Shown: piece by piece, positions 11,410 through 24,033 of the stretch
How positions within the stretch are numbered: position 1 is the first letter of the stretch
Layout: the number at the start of each line of letters is the position of its first letter
DNA from: Rhizopus arrhizus
Lineage: Eukaryota; Mucoromycota; Mucoromycetes; Mucorales; Rhizopodaceae
Assembly (NCBI GenBank): GCA_024220505.1
Contig: JAKZZE010000022.1
Location: 682,001-746,000 of the forward strand
Length of the DNA: 64,000 nucleotides
Direction: 5' to 3'
Translations under genes and position numbers: made by a program
The notes under the pieces: generated by a model
Seen by the model: the letters and a program-made list of their open reading frames with translations, nothing else
The model's database searches: none
Told to the model about the DNA's origin: nothing

Positions 11410-13242
11410 TTAATCTTCATTATCGCTCATCACAATTGTTTCAGAATCAGAATCGCCTTCATGATATAACGTAACTAGATTGCAATGATTAGATTATCAA
11501 TATGAATGTAATAAGATAAAAAAAGTACCCGAATTAAATTTAGCAAAGGGATCTTGTACTGATAAGCATACATAATTTGCTTCATCTATGCTTGTTTCTG
11601 AAAAATCGCTGTCCTTATGTGTAAGTATGTCCAGATTACTTCCAGGAACAATGGGTGGAGTCATGTGACGTAGCAAGGCAAATTTGATAGACTTGAAGAA
11701 TGGATGCGACTTCACCTCAGAAGCACCTGCCTTAGAACCCAACCGTTTTGCTTCTCGCTTGATAAGTAGTTGTCGAATAAGTGATTTACATTGATTTGAA
11801 ACCGCCTGCGGCTCTTTCTGAAGTTTCGAAGGTGGGAAACTGATCTCTGTTTTAATAATATTAAAAAAAGTTTCATTTCTATTGTACCCCTTGAAGGGTG
11901 TTGTTCCATACTACAATGAAAATTTAGCGGAATGCTTACAAATACACTTATCCAGATACTTGCCAACATTTCATAGATTAGAATCCCAAGTGTCCACCAA
12001 TCCACATTACTTGTGTGTCCTCTCCCTTGGATTACTTCCGGAGCAATGTATTCTAATTAAATGGTTTAATTAAAATGAAGATTCAAGGAGAAGAAAGAAG
12101 GAAAACCCTGTCTTTTGTACTACCTTCTGTGCCGACAAAGCTGTTTGTTCTTAATTGAGCGATACAGGAACGTGTATCAACTAGAGGTGGCTAGCATAAT
12201 AAAAATAAGCTTTTATATAGAAATGTTATGCGCTTAATTACAGTATTAGGAGAGTTAAAAATACCAGGAGGACCTGGTGGCAAAGACTGCTTGCTGAGAT
12301 CAAAATCACTAAGCATCAAATGCCCACTTTCATGTAACAATATGTCTAAAATAAGTAAGTAAATAAACATACTTTATGAATAGCAGTAATCATTGTTATT
12401 TGCTTACTTTCTGGCTTTAGATCCCTGTAAATAAATCCTTGAAGATGTAAATACTCTAATGCTGCTATCACTTCTGCTGCGTAAAACTTGGCGCCTTCTT
12501 CACTCAAGCATTTGCCAGGTCTTGACTGTAATGCCCTAAAGAATTCGCCTCCTAAACAGTATTCCATTACGAAGTAGACATGTTCTTGACTTTGAAATGA
12601 ATGATAAAGTGACACAATAAAGGGATGATTGGCACTCGAAAGAATTTCCTGCTCTGCTAGTACACGCTTTACTTTATTTCGACGCAACATTTCTTTTTTT
12701 GAAAGCACTGATAAAACGAAAAAAAGTTAAACGTTTTCTTTCTATCCTTTTTTTTTATCAAACAAACCTTTCATTGCCAATAACCTCTCTGTGCCTTTTT
12801 GTCTCACAAGATAAACTTTACCAACGTCGCCCTTACCAAGTAATCTTATCTTAGAAAAACTATACAATTAGAATGAGTAATAAAATCATAATGATTTGCT
12901 TTAGTATGCTAACCTGCTAGGTCCCACCTGAACTTGTTTTACCTTTACACTATTAGCAGCATAAGATCTTCGGTTTATCTTTTTCGATACGCATTCCGAC
13001 ACGGGAGGCACCATCGTCGTTGCCAGGGAAGTAGTGCTTGATGAGTAACTCTTTTTTCGATCATGTGCAGTAAACCAACTGTTGCTCTTTAATCCCTTTT
13101 GATGCTGTAAATTTCCAAAATCGTTGGGTAAACCAAAAGACAATATCTCTTCATGTTCTTTAATTGGTTTATGATTAAATATGGACCGAATGCGGGAAAA
13201 ATGAGGTGTTCCGTACGTGGAAGGAGACCGAATAGAGGCCAT
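11410..13242 (-). CDS. AGC-family Ser/Thr kinase, Fpk1/Kin82/Nrc2-like
   Basis: Eight exons: 13242-12914, 12859-12768, 12707-12408, 12345-12265, 12180-12124, 12052-11964, 11910-11529, 11474-11410; 464 residues. Kinase domain from about residue 114: Gly loop [22 protein letters not shown] (ATP Lys), YRDLKPENILL (catalytic loop), [10 protein letters not shown] (DFD rather than DFG, as usual in the Nrc2/Fpk/phototropin branch), [13 protein letters not shown] (activation and APE region), [13 protein letters not shown] and YGTTPFKG. The tail has [21 protein letters not shown], then an acidic end. In yeast the family phosphorylates lipid flippases at the plasma membrane; that role here is inference. 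The intron after EML begins GC (11963-11911, GCAAGT...AG); only that donor keeps the conserved EML-YGTTPF junction in frame. Confidence 0.9.
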
Positions 13243-13511
13243 ATTAAAAAGAATTGTCAAGAAAAAAATGAAAGAAAAAAAAATAAATAAAAAAAGAGGA
13301 GAATATATAAAGACATTGTGTGATTTGTTTACTCCTTTTTTTTGGTATTGTAACTTTTAATAAGGAGAAAAGAATATAAAAGATTTCCTTTTGTATATAA
13401 AAAATATTATTACAGGCTTTTTATCAAATATAAAAAGAAGGGAAGTGCAAAGCATAACTTCAAAAAAGAAAAAAAATTAAAGATAAACTATGATACACAC
13501 AAAAAAAAGAA

Positions 13512-16500
13512 TCAAGATCCAAACCAAGTTTCCCAGCTATTTTGATTGGTTTCCGCAGGATCTTCATTATTGAGTAGATCAGCAACCTTTGTTACTGCAG
13601 AGGACATTGGCTCGGGCTCTTTTTGTTGTTGTTGAGATGGTACTCGCGCTGTCTCTGAATAAGCAGCGTGTGCCACTCTATTTTCTGGTGGGAAATAGCC
13701 CATCGATGGTCCCATTGGATATGCATGGGACGATGTAGAAGGTTGGGATATTGGCGTGGATGCTGCTGAATGAATAGGTGACGAGTAAGGATAGTTTTGC
13801 AATGTTTGGAAATGATGAGCGTTGTTATGTTTTTCAAAAGAAGGTGAAACTATTGTACTACTGCCTCGCTGGCGCGAGTGAAATCGGTCAACGATTTCTT
13901 TAAGTTGCATCTTATCCTCATTGTTGGCATAAAAATTACGAACTTGTATCACTGTCTTTGATTTCATCGCATTCGCCAACTTTTCCCAATCTCTACCATA
14001 CATTTCCAAGTATTTCAAGAAATCATTTCGCTCAGACACAGACCAGTAAGATGAATATGAGGAGCGTTTATCTGTCAGGGACGCTGTACGACCTAGTTTA
14101 CGATTACCGGATTTCGTCACGTAATCTCCATCTGTCCAGTCGTCGTCTACCATATTATTTTCTGTTCTACCTGACGTCGTTCGTACTCGACGTCTTCTTT
14201 GTGCACCCACAATACCACCTCCAGGAGGTAACTGTGGCGGCGGCGTGCTTGTCCCTAATGCTATGTCCTCATACGAACTTGGTGTCCTAGAACGTGCCAC
14301 ATCTTCTCTATTAGCCCCCATTTGAAACATGCCAACTAATGCTGCTGCCGCGTCTTCTTCCTCTGCTTTTAAATCTGTTCGGCCGCTAAACGAATTTGTT
14401 GTGTCGTCACGAACATTATTGTTTTCTTCGTTAAATACGTTGGGTCCGTTTTTACGCTTAAAGTTGTGATAAAAGTTGCGGACCTGTTCTTCTGTTTTGG
14501 AAGGTAAAAGTGAAGAAACTCGTGAAAAGTTTCGGCCGTATTGTTTAAAAGCTTCTATTACTGTTTCTTTTTCTCGATCTGTCCATTTAGTGGAGCCTCC
14601 TGAATAAACTTTCTCATCTTCCTCCTCTCCAGATCCTTCCATAGTACGTCTGTTCACGTCGTTTGGATAGATCAAATCAGCTAGTTGCATAGATTCACGT
14701 GGTGAACGGCCTTTACGACGTTGCTGTTGCTGATACTGTTGTTGTTGTTGCTGTTGTGGACGTCGTTTGGTTTCTTGCAGCATCATTTCTGGATCATCTG
14801 AAGCACTACTTGTTGGACGCTTGGATTTTTTTCGTTCAGCTGCTGTACCCCAATAAGTATTTGCTTGCTCTAACTCACGGAGTTCTCGACTTTTACGTTC
14901 AGCATCTTTCTCTTTAGCCTTTCTGGAATTTTGAGCCTCACCAATATCAGCCATTAATGCCGAACCTTTGCTCTTGGCCTTTCTTGTTGTTGATCCAGAC
15001 TCGCCTGTCACGGCACGAATGGCAGCAGCAATTCTATCTCGATGTTTATTCGCCTTGCCTCTTCTTCCTTTTTTCATCAGAGCTTTAAAATCAATCTTCT
15101 TCTTTTTACGATAATAAAACAAGACACACTGAGGTGCTGTTTTAGTACCAATGGCTCTTGAAATCCGTTCAAACTGTTTTGGGTACATCATGTAGCTTTC
15201 CATAAATGTTGTTACTTCTTGCTGATTCCAGATATCGCCTGTATCGGGTCCAGTATGATAATAGCTCAATGGATCCTCTACTAACCCGCTGCGGTCATCG
15301 AATGTACGCATGCGTTTACGAACATCTAATATCATGGGTGGGATAGTAGCTGTTGTCTTTTTAGCACGTGATTCAGGGTTTCTCATCTCTGCTGTCTCTA
15401 AAGATTGAATAATCTCTAATAATTCAGCCTCTGAACGAGCAGCATCTGAAGTATACAGTCCATTATTTGCATATGGAGTGGATGCCCCATCATTTTTGAA
15501 ACGAAGTGCATCAGGAGCGCCTGCAACAAATATAACATTGTCGATATATTCCTCAGACTGGGGTTCATCCCGTCTTCTATTTGATCCACGATGATATTTA
15601 TCGGATCCTTTTTGTTCATGATTCCTAATACGATCCAAAGCAAGATTCTTTTCTTTCCACTGGCCATAAAGCAGTTTGAATTCATTCTTCAAGTATCGTT
15701 CCTTCTTCTTTAATGCAATGTCTTGTATATGCAGAGCATTTGAAATCTTTACGCGCAACTTTTCAAATTCATTTATATTATTTTGATAGCAAGTATATTC
15801 TTCTATGCTGTTGTATAAAGGTTTGGACCATTTTTCTTCTTCTGACCAGTCATCCATGTTTTCTTCCTTGTTTTGCCATCCACCAATCATTTTTGAATTT
15901 TCTTTTGCCACTTTTCGGTTATCTTGAAGAATTTGCTCACATAAGCGTTCATCAGACTCATCAGTCCCTCTGAGTTGATTAATCAATAACTGAGGTCGTT
16001 TTCGCATTACAGGTGAATCTGTCAATTCCATGGGATTGGTCGTATTTGCAGTATCCTCATCCATAGCTTGAAGTGCCTGTTTTCGAGCTTCCTCATGCTG
16101 AGCTTTTCGAACAGCTTCATACTCCTCGTCCTCATCGTCTGCCATCTCAGGCTCCTCATTCATTTTATTCTCTTCTTCTTCACGTTTCGTAGCAGCTTCA
16201 AGCATCTCCTCATATCGACTAATTTCGTTTTCAATATGATCAATGCGTTCAACAATCTGCTCTTGTGTCATCTCCAAACGAGCAGGTGAAAGAGGTCGTT
16301 CTTGTTCTTCCTCTTTTACAACTACTTTATCTGGTGTATCTTGTTTTATTGAACTTTCAGGGAAAATTTCAGTTCGTTGTAATTGCTGCTGTTGTTCTTC
16401 TAGCTTAACTGGTTCCTTCTTTGGCATTATCTCAGCCGCTTGAGCTGGTTCTGATTTTATTTCTGTCATGATCTGCTCAGGCGTTGTTGTTTTCATCTCT

Positions 16501-17889
16501 GTATCTTTCAGGATAAGCATTATTAGATAAAATCAATTTCTTTTAACGATAAAAAAATACCTTGGGTTTTTACTTCCTCTGGCATTAAAATTTTTTGTTC
16601 TTTTTTTATGCTTTGTTGCGGCGCTGATTGTGGTATAGGTTGTATCGATGGCTGTTGCTGCAATTCTGTATTTGGCTGCGTTTGAGTCAGCGCCTGCGCT
16701 TGCATCTGCAGCTGGGGTTGTTGCTGGGGTGGTGCTTGTTGCTGTTTTTGTAATTGCGTCTGTGTCTGTGGCTGTTGCGGTTGTGATTGTGGCTGTTGCT
16801 GCTGCTGTTGTGGTTGCTGCTGTTGTGGTTGCTGCTGCTGTTGTGGTTGCTGCTGCTGTTGTGGTTGCTGCTGCTGTTGTGGTTGTGACTGTTGCTGTAT
16901 TAATGATTGTTGAGGTTTTACAGGGTCATTCATTCGGCTATTAAAGTTATTGTATGGTTTTTCTCTATCACGCTCACGATCCATCATTCTCCTATCATCT
17001 GGTTGCGGTCTCCAACTAGGTCTTCCGGCTACACCTCTTGCACTGCTGCTGCTATTTGGACGATAGCGATCATAATCTGAAGGTGGAGGCCTTCTGTAAT
17101 AATCTCTATCATCTAATCTATCACGTTCATAATAGGGAATGCCAGGTGAGGGAGGCAAGTCTCTATCACTTCTGTATGGCTCACCACTAAATGGGGGAGG
17201 GCCATAAGCTGGAGCATCATATCGCATATAACTAGTAAAAGCATTAGTTTTTTTTTTTCGTTTTCAAAGTATATAAGTTTTTATTTACCGTCTATCGTAA
17301 TCACGACGGCGTTCTTCGTCTCTGTATCTTCGTTCACGCCAATCGACATATCTACCATAAGGCTCTGAGGAAGTGGAAGGTATTGGCTTATCATCTTTTA
17401 TATCTTTTAGGGTGCTGCTACTGCTGGAGGATATTTTATCTTTAGGTTCTAATGGAATTATGAATGAGTAATCTTTAATTCAAAAAAGGCTTTTATCTTC
17501 TTACCATCTCTTCGAAGTGAACCTGGTGCCATTTTTGAATAAGAATGTGGAGGAGGAGGATAGTGTAGGTCATCACGATAATAAGGTGCATATCTATCAT
17601 TTCTTTTTAATTGGACATGTAAAATTGTTGTTGTTGTTGTTCGTTACCTTTCTCTTCGAGGAGGTAAATATCTATCATCTCTCATCATTCTTTCACGATC
17701 ACGTTCTCTGTCTCGCAAGTCTCTATAATCGTCCAAAGCAGCTGACATACTTCGACCTGATCTGTAATTATAATCATAGCGATATCTTGAAGAAGAATAC
17801 CTTCCATCACTATAAGGTGGTGGTGAGCGTGATCGAGAGGGTGAGCGTGAGTGTGTACCATGAGAAGATGTTGAGCCTGCGACGCTCAT
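13512..17889 (-). CDS. SNT1: SANT-domain corepressor, Snt1/NCoR-like
   Basis: Five exons: 17889-17648, 17602-17505, 17448-17289, 17231-16561, 16504-13512; 1387 residues. N-terminus is Arg/Ser/Tyr/Asp-rich (RS-like), followed by a Gln-rich block made of repeated PQQQQ units (about residues 280-330). A charged, partly coiled-coil region follows (DHIENEISRYEEMLEAA). Three SANT/Myb-like domains: about residue 816 (WNQQEVTTFMESYMMYPKQF, then FYYRKKKK), about 1029 (WTDREKETVIEAFKQYGRNF) and about 1209 (YWSVSERNDFLKYLEMYGRDW). The first one, with its FYYRKKK end, is typical of Snt1 and vertebrate NCoR/SMRT, scaffolds of Set3-type histone deacetylase complexes in the nucleus. Family call is strong; complex membership is inferred. 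Confidence 0.87.
16780..16890 (-). repeat. Gln-codon repeat inside the Snt1-like gene
   Basis: Tandem units of about 15-18 nt encoding Pro followed by four or five Gln, using mixed CAA/CAG codons. In-frame, so length changes would alter only the Gln-rich linker. Confidence 0.85.
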
Positions 17890-17939
17890 TTTTTTATATT
17901 TGGTTTATATAAACGTGAAAATATAAAAAGAGAAAGAAA

Positions 17940-17970
<31 letters not shown>

Positions 17971-19687
17971 AAAAAAAAAGAAAAAGGCTGACGTCAATGT
18001 TTCGCAAAGGAAATTGAGCCAATAATGTGAATAAGTTAATATTTTTTTTTTCTTGTAAAATGTTTGCTCGATTAAACTGTAATCACAATAGCCATCTTAG
18101 TAGAATTCATTCATTCTGGAGCCCCAGCAAATTCTAAGCTGTTCTCAAATCAAATAAAATGTAACAATACAAAGGGTGCTTTATTAAACATCTACTGCGT
18201 AATGGAGACCCCTCGCCTTAAGATGACTTTTTTACGTTGAGCAAGAAATAGATGAAGATAAAGAACTTGGGAATTCTATATTCTTGTAAAAAAGTTATCA
18301 TTTAAAAAGGAAAGCCTATTACTTTACTGAAATCTTCTTGCGTAAAGCTAGAATTTTGTAAATATATACACATATATGGATATGTATGTATCAACAAAAG
18401 CTTCCTTTCAATATTACTCTTGCTGAAACAGGATTTAATGTTAAATATTGAGTCAAGAAAAGTATGAATCAGGATTCAATCAGTACATTAATGCTATTAA
18501 TTTAAATCGTCCTGAAGCTTAACACAAATTTCAGTCGAACTCAATTTGCATCAACAGACAATTTCATGGTTTGTGTTGCATTGTTAGCACTTTACAAGCA
18601 GCGAAAGTATTAAAAGTCTATTACCGCTATATCTAGTATTGCTAATGTATTTATTATACTGGCAATAGATTCAATCTGGATTTCTATAAAGTTCTTTTAT
18701 TCATCTGCTTCTTCACAAGCTGTTCAAACAAGTGCAAGTATTGCAAAGCGTTTTTAAAACTAATCTTAATCCCAATTTTATATATAATTATAGCCTTCGA
18801 CCATAGTTAGTAAGCTCTGATGCTATTAGAACTGTCCGAATTTAATAATGGATACCTTAATTGCAAGACTAATGCGTATGTGGGTATTTTTATCTCAAAA
18901 CCTACAAACGATCTTCAGAAATCAAAGCATTCTTTTGAAGAAGTGAATTTTAGTTGAAGTCGTACAAAATTGTTCTTTATAGCAAGCTGAAGCTGAAATG
19001 CAGCAATCATTTGATAAAGATGATTGGCATGTTGAGTTTTTTTAAAAAAAATTCCACAATATATAGGCTTACACAACACGATTGCTATGTTATTATCTTT
19101 AGGCTCCTAGTTCATCTTTTACTCGCTGCGTTGCCAAAAGAAATGTACTATCTAGCCGAGAAAGGGATATTTTAATATGATCATGCGGTTGAGCGTTTTG
19201 GGCAGAAATACCATTTGTACAAGCCAGTTTGTTCAGGATCAAGTCATAATGAGTTTTATTCATTATCACCTCAGTGACACTTGAAAGACTTTCATCTTCT
19301 ATTCTCTCCTATGCAATTCTTAAATCTTTTTCGTTTCAGAAAAAAAAAAAAAAACGAAACCACGACAATAGGCAATGTGGTTTTTAATAAACTAATTATT
19401 TTTTATACCTTTTGATTGTTCAGTTTCTTTCTGTGTGACCTTTTATGCTCAAATGATGCTTAAATGAACAGAAAACACTAAATGGAATAAGGGAATGAGA
19501 GTAAGTAAATGATGAATCTTTAAATAATAAATAATTTCTTTGTTGAATTCGTCGGTGATTTGATATACTAAATCATTATTGATTGGCTGAAGAATATTTA
19601 TGTGTCTTTTCATTTTAAGGCTGCCTTTCTCGCCCCCCTCCTTTTTTTTTCTCTCTCTCTCTCTTTCTCCTTTATACATACAAAATA
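17890..19687. other. Intergenic; possible decayed coding fragments
   Basis: Starts with A-rich tracts (27 A at 17937-17963). Short protein-like stretches broken by stops occur around 18090-18190 and 18540-18760, the second hydrophobic, but I could not assign either to a family. A CT-dinucleotide run lies just upstream of TVP18 near 19650. Confidence 0.4.
17937..17963 (+). repeat. Poly(A) tract, 27 nt
   Basis: Located just upstream of the start codon of the Snt1-like gene (which reads away on the minus strand); poly(dT) on its coding strand is a common fungal promoter element. Confidence 0.85.
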
Positions 19688-20337
19688 ATGGGTCTTTTAG
19701 ATGAAGTAAGATCTCGTAATTTTTCTTTATATGCGCAATGGTTAGGCGTTGTATCTATAATATGTAAGCAGTATATATATGAAATAATATGAGAAATTCA
19801 CACATGACGATAGTGTTGATTGCACTTGGCGTGGTATGTTTATTCAGTAATATTCCATTTGCAATCATTGGGTGGATTTTGGCTTTTATTTTGTTTTTTG
19901 TTGAAGTGCCCTTTTGTACACGATTTTGTCCTACAAGTCCAAGATTGTAAGATATAAAAGATGATACAAGAAGTATATAATAATAATTGATTATTTTTAG
20001 TGATGCATTCATTGCTCGTTTTGAAAACTCTTATTATCGTGGTGCTTTATATATTGTGTAAGTGTGCTATAGTTATGGATCTCACACTCATTCACATGTA
20101 CGCACAAATAGATTCTCTGTGATCATGTTCTTATCAAATATTGTTCAAACCACACTTTTAAACATTCCAGCAGTGACTTTATTACTTACCTTTATTTCTT
20201 ATGGTAACAATAATAAAATGTATATTCATAAGGGTGTCATATTAATAATAATAATTCAAGTTATTGCTGCATTGAAAAACCAGCCTCACGCAAGTACCAA
20301 AATATTAGGTGGAACAGGTGTAGACAATGTTGTTTAA
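19688..20337 (+). CDS. TVP18: Golgi membrane protein Tvp18
   Basis: Five exons: 19688-19763, 19814-19946, 20001-20057, 20112-20203, 20261-20337; 144 residues. Begins MGLLDEVRSRNFSLYAQWLG, matching the family's N-terminus (D-E/F-x-x-RNFS-x-Y-x-QW-x-G). Four hydrophobic segments follow, with the conserved FFVEVPFCTRFCPTSPRFDAF loop region split over an intron. The C-terminal exon carries GGTGVDNVV, like the conserved LGGxGV end of Tvp18. In yeast it is a multi-pass protein of late Golgi vesicles. Convergent with tropomyosin; the two stop codons are only 17 bp apart, so their 3' untranslated regions must overlap. Confidence 0.88.
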
Positions 20338-20354
20338 ATAAATTTATTGTTATT

Positions 20355-20852
20355 TTACAATTCATCAAATTGACGAGCTAATTCATCTAATTCATTCTTG
20401 GCACCATTATACTTTTCTTGTAATTCCTCATATAACTGTTCCTTCTCAGCTAATTCTTGTTCAAGACGTTGAACTTTACGTTCGGCTTCTTCAGCTCTTA
20501 AATCAGCATCATTGGAGCTTCAATAAAAAAAGAAAAAGAAAAAAAAAAGCAGGTCAGCTCACACGACTCTTTACTTACATTTATAAACTTACTTTGATGA
20601 AGTAGTTTGTAATTGAGATTCAGCCTTGTCTAATTGTTCTTCCAAGTTCTTTGTACGGATTTGAAGAGAAAGGATTTCGTGGTCCTTGGCAGTGTGTTCT
20701 TGTTCAAGTTGCTTAATCTTGGCTTCATATTCTTCACAGAGAGCATTAGCTTGTTCAGCTTGAGAACGAAGAAGGGTGAGTTTCTATCAACCCTTTAAAT
20801 AAGCAGTCCCTTCCATTTTATCTTTATACTTTACCTCTTTAACTTTCTCCAT
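20355..20852 (-). CDS. Tropomyosin (short form)
   Basis: Three exons: 20852-20835, 20783-20593, 20517-20355; 123 residues, entirely coiled coil. Starts MEKVKEKLTLLRSQAEQAN, like fungal tropomyosins, and ends with KYNGAKNELDELARQFDEL, which aligns with the conserved C-terminal KxxxKAELDE...L of S. pombe Cdc8. It would wrap actin filaments in cables and rings. Odd point: budding- and fission-yeast tropomyosins are about 160-200 residues, and this one lacks roughly one actin-binding period (about 38-40 residues) from the middle. The two introns (51 and 75 nt) keep the frame, and I see no additional exon in them. The first coding exon is only 18 nt. Confidence 0.82.
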
Positions 20853-22502
20853 TGCTTATGTATAGACTTTTTTTTTTTCAAGAACAGGAAAAAGAAAAAA
20901 GAAAATAAAAAATAGGCTGCCTGTTCTTTTTATAGAGTTTCCAGCAATAGATATAGTGTAACCTCTCATAAACTGACGAAAGCATTTTTTTTCTCTCATT
21001 TTTTCAAATTGAAATTCCGGTCAACTTTATAACCCAGCTCAATTGTCCCTTTCTTATATTTATTGTAGTACGCTTATTTTCACCTATGCTCTTTGTTTCT
21101 ATATATAAAAAATGAAATGTAGTATGTTTATTAAAGCAAAAATATGTCTGTGAAAGTAAAAGTTTCTTTTTGAAACACTTGTTATGCTATAAATGACGTA
21201 TACTGAAAAGAATAATCTTTATTATAATATACATTTATAGAGTAATAAGTGAAACGCGTTGAAGACATACGCTCGTCTAATTTATATATGTGTGTTAATC
21301 ACTTCTATTTGCTTGCTTATCCGACGCAATCCCTTTAGATAAATTGGCAACTCTTTCTTGATATTAAAGAAGCAGCAACTTGATATGGCGAATCAAAAGA
21401 TCTTTTTTAATGTCTCTTTTGAATAATCCTTTCTCAGCAAGAGATTTGTTTCATTCTTCATAAGATCACATGAGTTTAAAGAATCAAACTGATGAACCTT
21501 ATCTTTCTTGGTATACTCAACAGTTTTGATATCAACGTGTAAAAGAAGATGCTTATTTTCTTTACAAGATATTTTGAATCCACTGCATTCGTAATTTATC
21601 TCACATCCCTTATCGGTGTGGAAATAGACTATTTACCTAAATAACTTGAAACGTTCACACCTTTCGAAAACGATGGCATGAGTAATACTCATCCTCTTTT
21701 CTTTTTCTATTGAGGTAGAGGGATTTCATAGTACTTTTTACGTTTTATACAACATATTTGATGTTGATCTTTATCATAAAACATTAAAACCAAGCAGATA
21801 AACACATCCTCTTTAAATACCATTCAGTCATCCAGCTTTAAATTAGATGTTTCTTTCACAGCCTTTTTAAGCCCTTATTGACCATCCATATTCTTACTGC
21901 AAGCATTTATAAACTAAATACAAAAGCTTCTTATATGCTTATCTTGTATGCTTTAGCATGTTAACATCAACTACATCAACACATAAACAGCGATAAAAAT
22001 AAAGAGCTACGGCTTGACATGACATATGCAATACAACTCATTTTGAAACCAATAAAAGCTTCCCATAAGCAAAAAGACGCAACCTGATCTTCAAATAAAT
22101 TGAAAACTACCAAGGGAAATAGGATGCATATGAATTCATTTCAGATGAACTTTTCATTTTTCATTTGGCACTCTTATTTAAATGTCTAGATCAACCAAGA
22201 TGAAAATGATCTTTATGTATAATATATCTAAAAGAAGTGCAAGTTAAGGTACAAGATAACAAAGATTTCCATGCTTTGAGATCATGTAAGTCTCAATTTG
22301 TTAATTCCATGTAAACTGTTATAATCACAATATGACTTTATAAAGATATGAGTGAGATACTATAGACTACTGATGACCTTGTTTGCAAAAGAATCAGACA
22401 GGATATGATTGGGGTTCAATATGAAACCTTTCGAGTATTTTTTTTTTTTTTTTTTTTTTATGTACATAAACTTTTAAAAGGAAAGAATACAAAATGCTGC
22501 TG
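20853..22502. other. Intergenic, nothing identified
   Basis: AT-rich, stops in all frames. It ends in a 22-nt T tract at 22438-22459, just beyond the 3' end of the Hal4-like kinase gene. Confidence 0.5.
22438..22459 (+). repeat. Poly(T) tract, 22 nt
   Basis: Uninterrupted T run 44 bp beyond the stop codon of the minus-strand kinase; on that strand it is a poly(A) run downstream of the gene. Confidence 0.85.
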
Positions 22503-24033
22503 TTAATTTTTTATACACAAAGATGAGCGTCCTTTTTTTTTTTCAGCAAATAAACCTGGCGGCTCGGGTGTGACAGCGACTAGGTTACCTCTCTGATAGA
22601 CACCACTGACAGCAGAGACATGATGAACATGACAAGCACCAGGTTCATCCATCGTACAGATATCAACTTGTTTTACCCAATCATCCTTCATGATCCTCTC
22701 TAACGAATAGCGGTGACTGGGATCCACTTCAAGTATACTCGTCATCACTGACCGAGATTCTTTAGGGAGCAAGTTCAACAGCCTGAATTTTTGTTGATTG
22801 TGATTGGTTGCAAATGATTTAAAGGCAGGATCTGATAGACGAGGTAAACGCCAAGGGAAGCGACGAGTCGTCATACAGACAAAGATAATACCACAAGACC
22901 AAATATCTGATAATCTTGGATCATAATTCGCTTGAGTGTATTGTTCAGGAGCGATATAAGGATCTGAACCAAAGACACCTAAAGAAGATGGAATATTTAG
23001 TTTTTAAAGGATTGAATAAGAAGATGTACCTTTCATCATTGTTATATGAGATTCAAATGGATATTTGAATACAACAGAACAACCAAAATCGATAATCTTG
23101 AGTATTCCCATATGATCCAATACTAAATTATCCAACTTTAAGTCTCTGTGTGCGATTCCCATCGAATGTAAATAAGACAAGCCATTCAACAATTGACGCC
23201 AACAACAAGCGACTTCTTCTCTAGACATCATACCACTCATGACAATATTAAATAGATCGTTAGGTGCATATTCCATGATTTCATAAAACTGATTATCGTG
23301 CTGTATCATGTCTAATGTTTGTATGACATTAGGATGATGCAGTGTAGAACCAATACAGAATTCAGCCGTTAATTTCTTGATGTAATCTTTTTCTGTTTCA
23401 TGAACACGCCGTTTACGAAACTGTTTGACAGCATAAAATGTTTTATTTCTTTGTATCAACCGAACCGTTCCACCTGCTCCTTTACCAATCAAACGACCTA
23501 ATAAATAATACTCTCAATAAATAACTCAAAATTCTTGATCATGCTCTCTCTCTCTCTCCCCCTTTTTTTAAGCAAAAATAACTCAAACACTTACCCCATT
23601 TACCATAACGATCTTGAATGTTTTGTTTAAATTGATTACCAAACAAGTCATCTTCCATTTGATGCTCAGAGATAAATAATTTTACAAGATCAGACCAAGC
23701 TGAGTCCTTATTTTGATGTGTTACTAGATGATGATAGTGAGTTTGAAGATAATGTTGATTATAAAAGGGTTTTTTAAATATAAATTGGGAAGGCAATTGT
23801 TGATCACTCTTGTTGCTTGTGATTGAAGAAGAAGAGGAAGAAGAGGAAGGTGGAGAGGGAAGAAGGTCAGGACGTTGATTTCTTTTTACATCATTCAATA
23901 GCTTTGTCAACTCTTGAATATCCACAGCAAAAGGATTATCATTTGAGTGTAAATGACGAGTGGTCGCATTGGTTGGAGTCACTATGGCTGATGGACTGGG
24001 TGGAATGGATCGATCGGGTGTGAAAGGTAACAT
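22503..24033 (-). CDS. Ser/Thr kinase of the Hal4/Sat4 (Npr1/Hal5) group, copy 1
   Basis: Three exons: 24033-23595, 23497-23030, 22978-22503; 460 residues. The N-terminal 145 residues are low-complexity (Ser/Pro-rich) and probably regulatory. Kinase domain: [23 protein letters not shown], a [12 protein letters not shown] segment typical of this group, [20 protein letters not shown], then [11 protein letters not shown], and [12 protein letters not shown] with the RRFPW insert region. All catalytic residues are present. In yeasts this group controls plasma-membrane cation and nutrient transporters; substrate here is unknown. A paralogue lies 8 kb away at 32.1 kb. Confidence 0.88.

Noticed and set aside
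13958..14290. Plus-strand frame opposite the Snt1-like gene
   Set aside because: Antisense of a SANT-domain coding region; no independent support.
16648..16944. Ala/Val-rich hydrophobic frame on the plus strand
   Set aside because: Reverse reading of the CAA/CAG Gln repeat in the Snt1-like gene.
19620..19680. CT-dinucleotide run read as an Arg/Glu-rich peptide on the minus strand
   Set aside because: Simple-sequence promoter DNA upstream of TVP18, not coding.
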